A DNA stretch of 64,000 nucleotides. It comes from Streptomyces sp. HUAS YS2 (GTDB taxonomy: Bacteria; Actinomycetota; Actinomycetes; Streptomycetales; Streptomycetaceae). A model generated the notes under the pieces. The model saw only the letters and a program-made list of their open reading frames with translations. It did no database searches and was not told the DNA's origin. This document shows, one piece after another, positions 44,367 to 53,330 of this stretch. The stretch is from assembly GCF_033343995.1 (NCBI RefSeq), contig NZ_CP137573.1, forward strand, positions 5,303,001-5,367,000, given 5' to 3'. The first letter of the stretch is position 1, and each line of letters starts with the position of its first letter. The position numbers and the translations under genes were made by a program.

Positions 44367-46475
44367 GTGATTTCGACCGCCATTCGCCTGGCGCGCGTGG
44401 GCAGCAGGTCAGAGCTGGCCGCCGCTCTGCTCATGGCGCTGGGGTATCCGTGCGTGCTCGCCGGTGCCCTGATGCCCAACATCTGGCTGTTCGCCGGCGC
44501 GAGCGCCGTGACCTACGCCGCCGACCGGTACCTGCATCACAAGGGCAGTTACCTGGTGGACCGGTTGGCCAAGGTCAGAGCGGGTCTGCCGATCCGCTTC
44601 CTGGTGCGCCAGCTCCTGCTGATCCTGCTGCTCGCCCGCGAGAACCTCGCCGAGGAGCCGATCTTCTACGCGGCGGTCGCCTGCTTCCTCCTCTTCTACG
44701 CCCTCCAGGCCCCGCAGGGCGCGATCGCGACCCTGATCCGGATCCGCCGCACCATGCCGGTCGTGACGCGCAACGTCGACCTGCACGCCGTGCGGATCGC
44801 GGACGCGCCGCCGAAGGCGCTGCTGAGCCGCTCCGGCGAGAAGATGCTCCACCTGGACATCCCGGCGATGGCGGGCCTCCTGTGGGCCGCCGGCACCGGC
44901 CGCACGGCCGCCGGCTACATCGGCGTCGCCGTCACCCTCGGCCTCGGCCTCCTGTACGTCCTGCTCCTCGTCCCGTACCTGCGCCGCAGCCGCCTGGTGC
45001 CCTCCACGCCGGCCGTGATGAAGGCGATCGGCAACTGGACGCGCGAGTACCAGCCCACCGTCGTCCTGTACTTCTCCGGCTCCGACGAGTCCGCGTACCA
45101 GGTCAACATGTGGCTGGACACCATGGAGAAGATCGACGGCCGCCCGCTGATCGTCATGCGCGAGCGGACCCTCGTCCCCAAGCTCGCCGCCACGAACGTC
45201 CCGATCATCTGCGTGCCCGGCGGCACCCACATGATGAACCTGGACCTCTCCTCCGCGCGGGTCTGCCTGTACCCCGCCAACGTCGGCAAGAACATCCACA
45301 TGCTGCGCGTGCCGACGATGAAGCACGTCTTCATCGGCCACGGCGACAGCGACAAGCTCGCCAGCGTGAACCCGTTCTCCAAGGTCTACGACGAGGTCTG
45401 GACGGCCGGCCGGGCCGGCCGCGACCGGTACGCGCTCGCCGACGTCGGCGTCCGCGACGAGGACATCGTCGAGGTCGGCCGCCCCCAGCTGGCGCCGATC
45501 AAGAGCTGGACCGGCACCCCGAAGAACCCCATCCCCACCATCCTGTACGCCCCCACCTGGGAGGGCTGGGACGCCAACCCCGGCAACACATCGCTGCTGC
45601 TGGCCGGCGAGAACATCGTCCGCGCGCTGCTCACCTCGAAGACCCCGGTGCGGCTCATCTACAAGCCGCACCCCTTCACCGGTCTGGTGAATCCGAAGGC
45701 CAGGGCCGTCGACGCGCGCATCAAGAAGATGATCGCGGACGCCGCGGCGGCCCGTGCGGCCGAGCCCCGCTGGGCGAAGGAGGCGGCCTCGGCCGCCGCC
45801 GGCCAGGACGCCGCCCGGGCCGAGCTGGCCCGGCTCGGGGAGCGCCTCGCCGTCCTGGAGAACCCGTTCCGCAAGGGCGGCGACGAGTCGGAGGAGTCGC
45901 GGGTCGCGCTCGCCGACCCGGAGCGGCTGGCCGAGACCCGGCGCCTGCGGGCCGAGTGGAACGACGCGTACTGGCGCTCCTTCGGCTGGTGGGAGCACAA
46001 GGTCGTCACCGGTTCCCGGCCGCAGCTCTACGACTGCTTCAACGAAGCCGATGGAATGGTTTCGGACATTTCCAGTGTGGTCTCGGACTTCATCGCGAGC
46101 GGCAAGCCGTACGCGGTGACGGACTCGGCCGGGCTGGGCGCGGAGGAGTTCAAGCGGCAGAACACGGCAGTCCGTGCCGCCATCGTCCTCACCAACTCGG
46201 CCACCGAGCTCGGCCAGTTGATCGAGGCGGTCGCCGACCCGGTCGCCGACACGCTCACCGACGCCCGCCGGGACCTGCGCCGGTACCTGCTGGGCCCGGA
46301 CTCTCCCAGCTCCATCGACCGCTTCAACACCGCGCTGCGCACCCTCGCGGCCAAGGCCGAGGCCCGCAACAGCGGTCTCGCCCAGCGGCTCGCGGACCAG
46401 CCGACCGCACCCGAGGTCGACCGCGAGGCCGAGGACTCCCTGGAGCCCGAGGAGCGGACCCCGGCCGCGCGCTGA
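44367..46475 (+). CDS. CDP-polyol phosphotransferase, TagF/TagB superfamily, with N-terminal membrane segments
   Basis: 702 residues. The first about 220 residues hold four to five membrane helices. The C-terminal catalytic part matches CDP-glycerol/ribitol phosphotransferases: VLYFSGSDESAYQVNMWL, the catalytic-type His325 in FIGHGDSDK, YAPTWEGW, YKPHP and SDISSVVSDFIASGKPY. A charged insertion (about 450-530) lies between the last two motifs. It would polymerise or transfer polyol phosphate from the CDP-ribitol made upstream. GTG start with GGAGCAGG upstream is plausible but not strong. A paralogue lies at 47875-49881. Confidence 0.83.
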   Translation: MISTAIRLARVGSRSELAAALLMALGYPCVLAGALMPNIWLFAGASAVTYAADRYLHHKGSYLVDRLAKVRAGLPIRFLVRQLLLILLLARENLAEEPIFYAAVACFLLFYALQAPQGAIATLIRIRRTMPVVTRNVDLHAVRIADAPPKALLSRSGEKMLHLDIPAMAGLLWAAGTGRTAAGYIGVAVTLGLGLLYVLLLVPYLRRSRLVPSTPAVMKAIGNWTREYQPTVVLYFSGSDESAYQVNMWLDTMEKIDGRPLIVMRERTLVPKLAATNVPIICVPGGTHMMNLDLSSARVCLYPANVGKNIHMLRVPTMKHVFIGHGDSDKLASVNPFSKVYDEVWTAGRAGRDRYALADVGVRDEDIVEVGRPQLAPIKSWTGTPKNPIPTILYAPTWEGWDANPGNTSLLLAGENIVRALLTSKTPVRLIYKPHPFTGLVNPKARAVDARIKKMIADAAAARAAEPRWAKEAASAAAGQDAARAELARLGERLAVLENPFRKGGDESEESRVALADPERLAETRRLRAEWNDAYWRSFGWWEHKVVTGSRPQLYDCFNEADGMVSDISSVVSDFIASGKPYAVTDSAGLGAEEFKRQNTAVRAAIVLTNSATELGQLIEAVADPVADTLTDARRDLRRYLLGPDSPSSIDRFNTALRTLAAKAEARNSGLAQRLADQPTAPEVDREAEDSLEPEERTPAAR

Positions 46476-46539
46476 CCCTGCCGATCGGCGCGCCGCAGCG
46501 CACCGGACGCGCCCGGAAAAGGGGCGTTCGTGCACGTGA

Positions 46540-46580
46540 AAAGGCCCGCGAACACTGTCCGACAGTGTTCGCGGGCCTTT
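46540..46580. terminator. strong terminator after the polyol-phosphotransferase gene
   Basis: Perfect 19-bp stem (46540-46558 with 46562-46580) and a 3-nt loop, flanked by an A-run on one side and TTT on the other. This is the most canonical intrinsic terminator in the window and looks bidirectional. Confidence 0.92.
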
Positions 46581-46661
46581 GTACGTCCGCGGCCGGGCGT
46601 GTCAGACTGCGCGCTCCCTGGCGCCCCACCGCCTCTCGTACGTCCGCAAGCGCAGGTGCCG

Positions 46662-47834
46662 ATGACCGAACATCCCAGCCCCGACGTCACCGTGATCATC
46701 GGGGCGTACGAGGCCATGCCGTACCTCGTGAAGTGCCTCGAATCCGTGGAGAACCAGACGATCGGCGCGGACCGCGTCGAGATCGTCGCCGTCGACGACG
46801 GTTCCACCGACGGGACGGGGGAGTACCTCGACGAGTTCGCGGCCCGCAGCAAGGTCCGCACCCGCGTCGTCCACCAGGCCAACTCCGGTGGCCCCGGCGG
46901 CCCCCGCAACACGGGCATCGAACTGGCCGAGGGCCGGTACGTGTTCTTCCTCGACGCCGACGACCACTTCGGCGAGGAGGCCCTTGAGCGGATGGTCGCG
47001 ATGGGCGATCGGGCAGGCACCGACGTGATCCTCGGCAAGGTCGTCGGCGTCAACCGCGGGGCTCCCAAGTCGATGTGGGGCGCCACCGTCGAACGCGCCG
47101 ACATCTACACATCCAACGTCAAGTTCACGCTCAGCGCGCAGAAGCTGTTCCGCCGCGAGCTTCTGGTCCGCCACGGCATGCGCTTCGACACCTCCATGCG
47201 GACCGGCGAGGACGCGCTGTTCACGATGGAGGCGTACCTGCGCGGCAGCGGGGTCTCCGTCGTCGCCGACCCCACCTGCTACTACCTGGTGGGCCGCGAC
47301 GACGGGAAGCACATCACCAAGACCGGGCACTACGACATCCGGTTCGTGTCCGCGCAGCGCCTGATGGAGCTGATCGCGGAGCACGAACGGCCCGGGAAGA
47401 AGCGGGACCAGCTGATGGTGCGGCCCTTCGCGACCACCCTGCTCCCGCAGTTCGGCCACGTACTGCTGCGCCAGGACGAGGAGGCGCTGCGGCACAAGCT
47501 GGAGCTCGCCGCGCCCCTGATGAAGAAGTACTGGACCCCCGGCGTGGCCCGCCTCCTCAAGCCCGAGGACCGGCTCCGCCTCACCTGCGCCGCGCTCGGT
47601 AAGGGAGCGGAGCTGATGGCGGTCCTGGAGTTCCAGCGCACGCGGCAGAAGGCGGAGAAGGTCACCTCCCGCGGCCGCACCTACCTGGCCCTGCCCCACT
47701 TCCGCGACCGCGCGGCCGGCATCCCGGACGCCGCGTACGAGATCGTCGGCCCGCCGCTGCACCGGCGCCTGCGCCGCAAGGCGCGGCGAGTGGCGGGCGC
47801 GGTGCGGCGGAGGCTGGTGGGGTCCGGGAGGTAG
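46662..47834 (+). CDS. GT2 family glycosyltransferase
   Basis: 390 residues. GT-A domain with VAVDDGSTD (D45-D46) and the metal-binding DADD (98-101) in VFFLDADDHFG, then a helical and basic C-terminal region. ATG 46662 is chosen from the conserved N terminus (weak AGGTG upstream); the open frame runs back to 46530 through the terminator, which makes that start unlikely. The first 110 residues closely match the GT2 at 31464-33098, but this enzyme lacks the long beta-rich extension. It likely glycosylates the wall polymer. Confidence 0.86.
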   Translation: MTEHPSPDVTVIIGAYEAMPYLVKCLESVENQTIGADRVEIVAVDDGSTDGTGEYLDEFAARSKVRTRVVHQANSGGPGGPRNTGIELAEGRYVFFLDADDHFGEEALERMVAMGDRAGTDVILGKVVGVNRGAPKSMWGATVERADIYTSNVKFTLSAQKLFRRELLVRHGMRFDTSMRTGEDALFTMEAYLRGSGVSVVADPTCYYLVGRDDGKHITKTGHYDIRFVSAQRLMELIAEHERPGKKRDQLMVRPFATTLLPQFGHVLLRQDEEALRHKLELAAPLMKKYWTPGVARLLKPEDRLRLTCAALGKGAELMAVLEFQRTRQKAEKVTSRGRTYLALPHFRDRAAGIPDAAYEIVGPPLHRRLRRKARRVAGAVRRRLVGSGR

Positions 47835-47838
47835 AGCT

Positions 47839-47868
47839 GTCCGGCGGCGGTCCATGGGGCCGCCGGAC
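47839..47868. terminator. bidirectional terminator between convergent genes
   Basis: 10-bp perfect stem (47839-47848 with 47859-47868) and a 10-nt loop between the stop codons of the GT2 gene and the leftward transferase gene. Confidence 0.75.
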
Positions 47869-47874
47869 CGCGCC

Positions 47875-49881
47875 TCAGGTCCTGTCCCGCCGGGCGGCGG
47901 CGTCCGGCTCCGTGGCCGTACGCGGCGCCGGCACGGCCGTCCGCGCGCCTCGCGCCGCCGCCCGCCGGGCCAGCGCCTCCACTGCCGCCGCGAACCGGAC
48001 CGGCGACGGCGGGTCCGCCGGGCCGAGGAGCTGCTCCTTCAGCTCCGCCCGCACCGCCACCAGCCGGTCCTTCGACGGATCCCGCACCGCCTCCAGGAGC
48101 GCCGGCACCCCGCGCCCGTCCGGCGTCAGCACCGTCGCCGCGCGGACCGTCGGGAACACCGCCCGGAACTCGTCCTCGGACAGCCCGCCGGTGTTGGCCA
48201 CCGCGTACGGCTTCCCGCTCGCGAGGAAGTCCGAGACCACCGACGACACGTCGCTGATCAGCAGGTCCGCCCGGTTGAAGCAGGAGTACAGGGCCGGCCG
48301 CGCCCCCGTCACCACGCGGTGCTCGCGCGGCCCGAGCGCCGCCCAGTACGCCTCGTCCCACGCCGCCTCCCCGGCGGCGTGCGCCGACGCCCGCCCCGGC
48401 TCCGGCACGCCCTGCAGCAGCATCCGCTCCGCGCCGTCCGCCCGCGCCGGGAACGCGCGCCGCTCCTTCGCCGGCCGACGCGCCGCCGTCTCCTTGCCGG
48501 CGGCCGGACCGGCCGCGTCCTGCACCAGTCGGCGGATCCGCGCGTCGGCCGCCGCCGCCCGCGGATCGACCGACCCGGTCATCGGGTGCGGCTTGTAGAG
48601 CAGCCGTACGCCGGGGTCGGCGAGGAGCGCCCGCACCAGGTTCTCGCCCGCCAGGATCACCGAGGTGTTCCCCGGGTCGTCCGTCCAGCCCTCCCAGGTC
48701 GGCGCGTACAGCACCGTCACCGGCCGCCCGGCCGGCGGCCCCGAGTACGGCAGGATCGGCGTCAGCTGCGGCCGGCCGATCTCCACCACGTCGCGGTCGT
48801 CCACGCCCACCTCGGCCAGCGCGTACCGCTCGCGCGCCGCCGGACCGGCCACCCACACCTCGTCGTACGCCTTCGCGTACGGATTGCAGCTGGACAGCTT
48901 GTCGCTCTCGCCGTGGTTGACGAAGGCGTGCTTGATCGAGGGGATCCGCAGCACCTGCGAGGTCTTGCCCGAGTTCGCCGGGTGGATCAGCACACCGAGC
49001 GTGGAGTGTTCGAGGCGCATCAGGTGTGCGACCTTCGGCACGCAGATCACCGGGAGGTCCGTCGCGCCGATCTTCTGCATCATGAACCGCTCGCGGAGCA
49101 CGATCACCGGCCGGCCGCCCAGCGCGGCCAGCGGCTCCAGCCACATGTTGGCCTGGTACGCGGAGCTGGTGCCGCCCGAGAAGTACATCCCGACCGTCGG
49201 CCGGTACTCCGTCAGCCATGCGTCGAACCAAGCCAGCACCTCCGCCTCGCCGGCCGGCCGCCGCCCCGGCAGCAGCCACGCCAGCAACACCGCCAGACCC
49301 GTGCCCGCGAGCAGCACGGACAGCGCGACCCCACCCCCGGCCCACCGGCCGTCGCCGGTCAGCGCCGCCGCCACCAGTCCGGCCGTGGCCGGCAGCCCGG
49401 AGCCGATCAGCCGCACCCCGGGGTGCCGGGTGAGCAGCGCGGGCGGCGCCGGGCGGAGCCGCAGCGCGGAGGCGTCGATGTTGCGGGTCAGTACCGGCAG
49501 CGTGCGGGAGCGGCGCACCTTGGCCACCGCGCCCTGGCAGGCGAAGTACAGCGCGTAGCAGAGCAACAGGCCGTAACAGAGCGGCATATACCGCATCCCC
49601 GGGCCGTGCGGCTCCAGGTTCATCAGCCCGGCCACCAGCAGCAGGTCGCGGATCAGCTGGCGCACCATCACATCGGCGCGGGCCTTGGAGAGCACCCGGC
49701 TCAGCCGGCGGTGCCGGCGGTTCAGCATCACCTCCAGCGCCAGCCCGGCGGCGGTCGAGGCGGCGAGGACGCGGGCGTCCGGGCCGACGGCCCCGGCGAC
49801 CTGGCCGGCGAAGGCGACGCCGAGCGCCGCGAGCGGACCGAACCGCCGGCGTGACCGGCGGAAACGTACGAGAGAGGGCAC
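47875..49881 (-). CDS. CDP-polyol phosphotransferase, TagF/TagB superfamily (second copy)
   Basis: 668 residues from GTG 49881, chosen because AGGAGA lies 8 nt upstream; the open frame runs on to 50334 but that part is opposite to proB. Same layout as the 44367 protein: N-terminal membrane helices, then GMYFSGGTSSAYQANMWL, FVNHGESDK, YAPTWEGW, YKPHP and SDVSSVVSDFLASGKPY. The two are paralogues on opposite strands flanking a GT2 gene. One may prime and the other polymerise, as in TagB/TagF pairs; which is which cannot be told. Confidence 0.83.
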   Translation of the reverse strand: MPSLVRFRRSRRRFGPLAALGVAFAGQVAGAVGPDARVLAASTAAGLALEVMLNRRHRRLSRVLSKARADVMVRQLIRDLLLVAGLMNLEPHGPGMRYMPLCYGLLLCYALYFACQGAVAKVRRSRTLPVLTRNIDASALRLRPAPPALLTRHPGVRLIGSGLPATAGLVAAALTGDGRWAGGGVALSVLLAGTGLAVLLAWLLPGRRPAGEAEVLAWFDAWLTEYRPTVGMYFSGGTSSAYQANMWLEPLAALGGRPVIVLRERFMMQKIGATDLPVICVPKVAHLMRLEHSTLGVLIHPANSGKTSQVLRIPSIKHAFVNHGESDKLSSCNPYAKAYDEVWVAGPAARERYALAEVGVDDRDVVEIGRPQLTPILPYSGPPAGRPVTVLYAPTWEGWTDDPGNTSVILAGENLVRALLADPGVRLLYKPHPMTGSVDPRAAAADARIRRLVQDAAGPAAGKETAARRPAKERRAFPARADGAERMLLQGVPEPGRASAHAAGEAAWDEAYWAALGPREHRVVTGARPALYSCFNRADLLISDVSSVVSDFLASGKPYAVANTGGLSEDEFRAVFPTVRAATVLTPDGRGVPALLEAVRDPSKDRLVAVRAELKEQLLGPADPPSPVRFAAAVEALARRAAARGARTAVPAPRTATEPDAAARRDRT

Positions 49882-50110
49882 GGCGGGTCTCCTGGGGACG
49901 GGACCGGTGGGGGACCGGGCAAGGGTCAAACGAGCCGCGGTGGCCGATTCGCCCGGAACGGGCGGGAAGTTCACCTGAACCGACCCGGCCCGGGCGCGGG
50001 GTTTACGCGGCGGGCGGCGACAGAGGGGAGATCCGGGCCGTTGTCCAGCCCCTGTCCAGCGACTGGAATACGGAGGCGACCGCCGCCGCGCCTGGCATAG
50101 ATTCGGACTT
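49882..50110. promoter_or_regulatory. 229-bp divergent promoter region before proB
   Basis: Must contain promoters for the leftward phosphotransferase gene and for proB. On the right a TAGATT hexamer (50098-50103) sits 7 nt from the proB GTG. No other clear element was found. Confidence 0.45.
50098..50103 (+). promoter_or_regulatory. -10 hexamer of a probable leaderless proB promoter
   Basis: TAGATT, 7 nt, then GTG 50111, with no Shine-Dalgarno sequence. Confidence 0.55.
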
Positions 50111-51238
50111 GTGACAGTGGCCAGGCAGTACGTAACGGAAGCCCGCAGGATCGTCGTCAAGGTCGGCTCGTCCTCGCTGACCACCGCCGCGGGCGGCCTC
50201 GACGCGGACCGCGTCGACGCCCTCGTCGACGTCCTCTCCAAGGTCCGCAGCGGCGGCGAGAAGGAGATAGTCCTCGTCTCCTCCGGAGCCATCGCGGCCG
50301 GCCTCGCTCCGCTCGGACTGACCCGCCGCCCCAAGGACCTGGCCCGGCAGCAGGCCGCCGCCAGCGTCGGCCAGGGGCTGCTCGTCGCCCGCTACACCGC
50401 CTCCTTCGCCCGTTACGGCGTCCGCGTCGGCCAGGTGCTCCTCACCACCGACGACACCAGCCGCCGGGCCCACTACCGCAACGCCTACCGGACGCTGGAC
50501 CAGCTCCTGGAGATGGGCGCCGTACCGGTCGTCAACGAGAACGACACCGTGGCCACCGACGAGATCCGGTTCGGCGACAACGACCGGCTCGCCGCCCTCG
50601 TCGCCCACCTCGTCCGCGCCGACCTGCTCGTCCTCCTCTCGGACGTCGACGGGCTCTACGACGGCGACCCGGCCAAGGACGGCAGCTCACGGATCGCCGA
50701 GGTCACCGGCCCGGACGACATCGCGCACGTCGAGATCGGCGCGGCCGGCAAGGCCGGCGTCGGCACCGGCGGCATGGTCACCAAGGTCGAGGCCGCCCGG
50801 ATCGCCGCCGCCGCCGGCATCCCCGTCGTACTCACCTCCGCCAGCCGCGCCGCCGACGCGCTCGCCGGCCGCGACACCGGCACGTACTTCCGCCGCACCG
50901 GCCGCCGCTCCGCCGACCGGCTGCTCTGGCTCGCCCACGCCTCCACCCCGCAGGGCTCGCTCACCCTGGACGACGGGGCCGTGCGCGCCGTCGTCGAGGG
51001 CCGCAAGTCGCTGCTGCCGGCCGGGATCGCCGCGGTCGACGGCGAGTTCGTCGCCGGCGACCCCGTCGAGCTGCGCGACTCCACCGGCCGCGCCGTCGCC
51101 CGCGGCCTGGTCAACTTCGACGCCAAGGAGATCCCCCAGCTGCTCGGCCGCTCCACACGGGAGCTCGCCAAGGAGCTCGGACCGGCCTACGAGCGCGAAG
51201 TGGTACACCGGGACGATCTGGTCGTGGTCCGGACCTGA
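50111..51238 (+). CDS. proB: glutamate 5-kinase
   Basis: 375 residues. First step of proline synthesis: phosphorylates glutamate. Amino-acid-kinase domain (about 1-260) with KVGSSSLT, VSSGAI, NENDTVATDEIRFGDND and DVDGLYDGDP motifs, then a C-terminal PUA domain (about 285-370). It probably starts at GTG 50111; a second in-frame GTG at 50117 also exists. proA lies two genes downstream, with its own start signal. Confidence 0.96.
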   Translation: MTVARQYVTEARRIVVKVGSSSLTTAAGGLDADRVDALVDVLSKVRSGGEKEIVLVSSGAIAAGLAPLGLTRRPKDLARQQAAASVGQGLLVARYTASFARYGVRVGQVLLTTDDTSRRAHYRNAYRTLDQLLEMGAVPVVNENDTVATDEIRFGDNDRLAALVAHLVRADLLVLLSDVDGLYDGDPAKDGSSRIAEVTGPDDIAHVEIGAAGKAGVGTGGMVTKVEAARIAAAAGIPVVLTSASRAADALAGRDTGTYFRRTGRRSADRLLWLAHASTPQGSLTLDDGAVRAVVEGRKSLLPAGIAAVDGEFVAGDPVELRDSTGRAVARGLVNFDAKEIPQLLGRSTRELAKELGPAYEREVVHRDDLVVVRT

Positions 51239-51380
51239 AACGGCTGAAACTCCGGTCATCCGTCGGAGACCTTCACCAAAACCGCCCCACATCCCGTCCA
51301 GGACTGGTCAACTTTGTCTCGGGGGCAAGACGAGGCGCGGTACAGCACAGCACCACACGCATCACAACAGGAGGCCGCCG

Positions 51381-51869
51381 GTGAGACGAGCGCGCCCAGG
51401 GGCTCCGCCCCGCGGGACGTCCGAACGCGCCCTGACGAGCGTCGAGACCGGAGCCGACTTCGGTGCGGCGGCGAACGGGACGGACGCGGACGAGTCGCGC
51501 GCCGAGCAGCGCGCCGAGGAGCTGGTGGTGTCCAAGCTCTGGCACATCACGCTCAGCGTCTCGGGGCCGGAGGCCCCGCTGAAGGAGGTCAGGCGCGGGC
51601 TCGAGCAGCTCGCCCACGACCACCCGTTCCTGCTGACCAGCCGCTACGCCAACGATCACGCCGAGATCCGGTACTGGGAAGAGGCCCGCGACCTGCACGA
51701 CGCGGCCGCGGTCGCGCTGCGGCTGTGGGGCGAGCACCGGCAGACCGCCAAGCTGCCGCCCTGGGAGATCGTCGGCCTGGAGGTCATCGACCGCGAGACG
51801 TACCACCAGCGGATCGCCGAGGGGTACGGTCCGCCGCCCGCCGCACCGGTGGGCGTGCACCCGTTCTGA
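51381..51869 (+). CDS. conserved protein of unknown function between proB and proA
   Basis: 162 residues. The first about 50 residues are low-complexity. A compact domain follows (about 50-145) starting KLWHITLSVSGPEAPLKEVRRGLEQLAHDHPF, with a beta-alpha-beta look and conserved His, Asp and Trp residues; it ends YGPPPAAPVGVHPF. GTG start with CAGGAGG about 8 nt upstream. It is not a recognised enzyme. Its fixed place between proB and proA suggests it is a real, conserved Streptomyces gene. Role unknown. Confidence 0.75.
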   Translation: MRRARPGAPPRGTSERALTSVETGADFGAAANGTDADESRAEQRAEELVVSKLWHITLSVSGPEAPLKEVRRGLEQLAHDHPFLLTSRYANDHAEIRYWEEARDLHDAAAVALRLWGEHRQTAKLPPWEIVGLEVIDRETYHQRIAEGYGPPPAAPVGVHPF

Positions 51870-51957
51870 CCTGGCAGACCCGGCCCGACCGGCTCGACCT
51901 GTCCAGGGTCATGTCTCGTACTCCGGGATGTACGAGGGGTGTCCGCGGCGGTGCCAG

Positions 51958-51963
51958 TACCCT
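51958..51963 (+). promoter_or_regulatory. -10 hexamer of a probable leaderless proA promoter
   Basis: TACCCT, 6 nt, then ATG 51970, with no Shine-Dalgarno sequence. Confidence 0.5.
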
Positions 51964-51969
51964 GCGGAC

Positions 51970-53253
51970 ATGACCTCGCTCACGCCCCTCGACAACCTTT
52001 CCCCCGTCGCCCGGGCCGGTTACCGCGCCCGCGCCGCCGCCGCCGAAATCGCGCCACTTCCGCGCGCGGTCAAGGACGACGCCCTGCTGGCGATCGCGGA
52101 CGCGCTCGAGGTACGGACCGCGGAGATCATCGAGGCCAACGCCGAGGACGTCGCCCGCGCCCGCGAGGCCGGCACCAGCGAGGCCGTCATCGACCGACTC
52201 ACCCTCACCCCCGAGCGGGTCCGGGCCATCGCCGCCGACGTCCGCGACGTCGCCGCCCTGCCCGACCCCGTCGGCGAGGTCGTCCGCGGCTCGACGCTCC
52301 CCAACGGCATCGACCTGCGCCAGGTCCGCGTTCCGCTCGGTGTCGTCGGCATCATCTACGAGGCCCGGCCCAACGTGACCGTCGACGCCGCCGCGCTCTG
52401 CCTGAAGTCCGGCAACGCCGTCCTGCTGCGCGGTTCGTCCTCCGCGTACTCCTCCAACACCGCCCTGGTGAAGGTGGTGCGCGACGCCGTCGGCGGCGCC
52501 GGGCTGCCCGCCGACGCCGTCCAGCTCGTCCCCGGCGAGTCCCGCGAATCGGTGCGCGAGCTGATGCGCGCCCGCGGCCTCGTCGACGTCCTCATCCCGC
52601 GCGGCGGCGCCTCGCTGATCAAGACGGTCGTCGAGGAGTCCACCGTCCCCGTCATCGAGACCGGCACCGGCAACTGCCACGTCTACGTGGACGCCCAGGC
52701 CGACCTCGACATGGCCGTCGACATCCTGATCAACTCCAAGGCCCACCGGGTCAGCGTCTGCAACGCCGCCGAGACCCTCCTCGTGCACCAGGACATCGCC
52801 GAGGCCTTCCTGCCGCGCGCGCTCGCGGCCCTCGCCGAGGCCGGCGTGACCGTCCACGGCGACGAGCGGGTCCTCGCCCGTGCCGAGGGCACCAAGGCCA
52901 CGGTCGTCCCCGCCACCCCGGAGGACTGGGAGACCGAGTACCTCTCGTACGACATCGCCGCCGCGGTCGTCGACTCGCTCGACAAGGCGGTGGAGCACAT
53001 CCGCCTGTGGTCCTCCGGCCACACCGAGGCGATCGTCACCACCTCCCAGGCCGCAGCCCGCCGCTTCACCCAGCTGGTCGACTCCACCACGGTCGCCGTG
53101 AACGCCTCCACCCGGTTCACCGACGGTGGTCAGTTCGGCTTCGGCGCCGAGATCGGGATCTCCACGCAGAAGCTGCACGCCCGGGGCCCGATGGGCCTTC
53201 CGGAGCTGACCTCCACGAAGTACATCGTCACCGGCGATGGTCACGTACGGTGA
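51970..53253 (+). CDS. proA: gamma-glutamyl phosphate reductase
   Basis: 427 residues, usual length. Second step of proline synthesis, reducing glutamyl-5-phosphate with NADPH. Aldehyde-dehydrogenase fold with LGVVGIIYEARPNVTVDAAALCLKSGN, catalytic Cys264 in VSVCNAAETLL and the C-terminal RFTDGGQFGFGAEIGISTQKLHARGP signature. ATG 51970 is preferred over the frame-open GTG at 51928 because the family N terminus begins at MTSLTPLDNL and a -10 hexamer sits 6 nt upstream. Confidence 0.97.
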   Translation: MTSLTPLDNLSPVARAGYRARAAAAEIAPLPRAVKDDALLAIADALEVRTAEIIEANAEDVARAREAGTSEAVIDRLTLTPERVRAIAADVRDVAALPDPVGEVVRGSTLPNGIDLRQVRVPLGVVGIIYEARPNVTVDAAALCLKSGNAVLLRGSSSAYSSNTALVKVVRDAVGGAGLPADAVQLVPGESRESVRELMRARGLVDVLIPRGGASLIKTVVEESTVPVIETGTGNCHVYVDAQADLDMAVDILINSKAHRVSVCNAAETLLVHQDIAEAFLPRALAALAEAGVTVHGDERVLARAEGTKATVVPATPEDWETEYLSYDIAAAVVDSLDKAVEHIRLWSSGHTEAIVTTSQAAARRFTQLVDSTTVAVNASTRFTDGGQFGFGAEIGISTQKLHARGPMGLPELTSTKYIVTGDGHVR

Positions 53254-53318
53254 CCGGATGGGTCCGGATCGAGCAGGGATAGTTCGCACTCTCCCTGCCC
53301 AAAAGCACCTCCCAGGTC

Positions 53319-53324
53319 TACTCT
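53319..53324 (+). promoter_or_regulatory. -10 hexamer of a probable leaderless promoter
   Basis: TACTCT, 6 nt, then GTG 53331, with no Shine-Dalgarno sequence. Confidence 0.5.
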
Positions 53325-53330
53325 GAATCC

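Noticed and set aside
49882..50334. N-terminal extension of the leftward phosphotransferase over proB
   Set aside because: The extension is opposite the proB coding sequence, Ser/Arg-rich and without a ribosome binding site, while GTG 49881 has AGGAGA at the right spacing.
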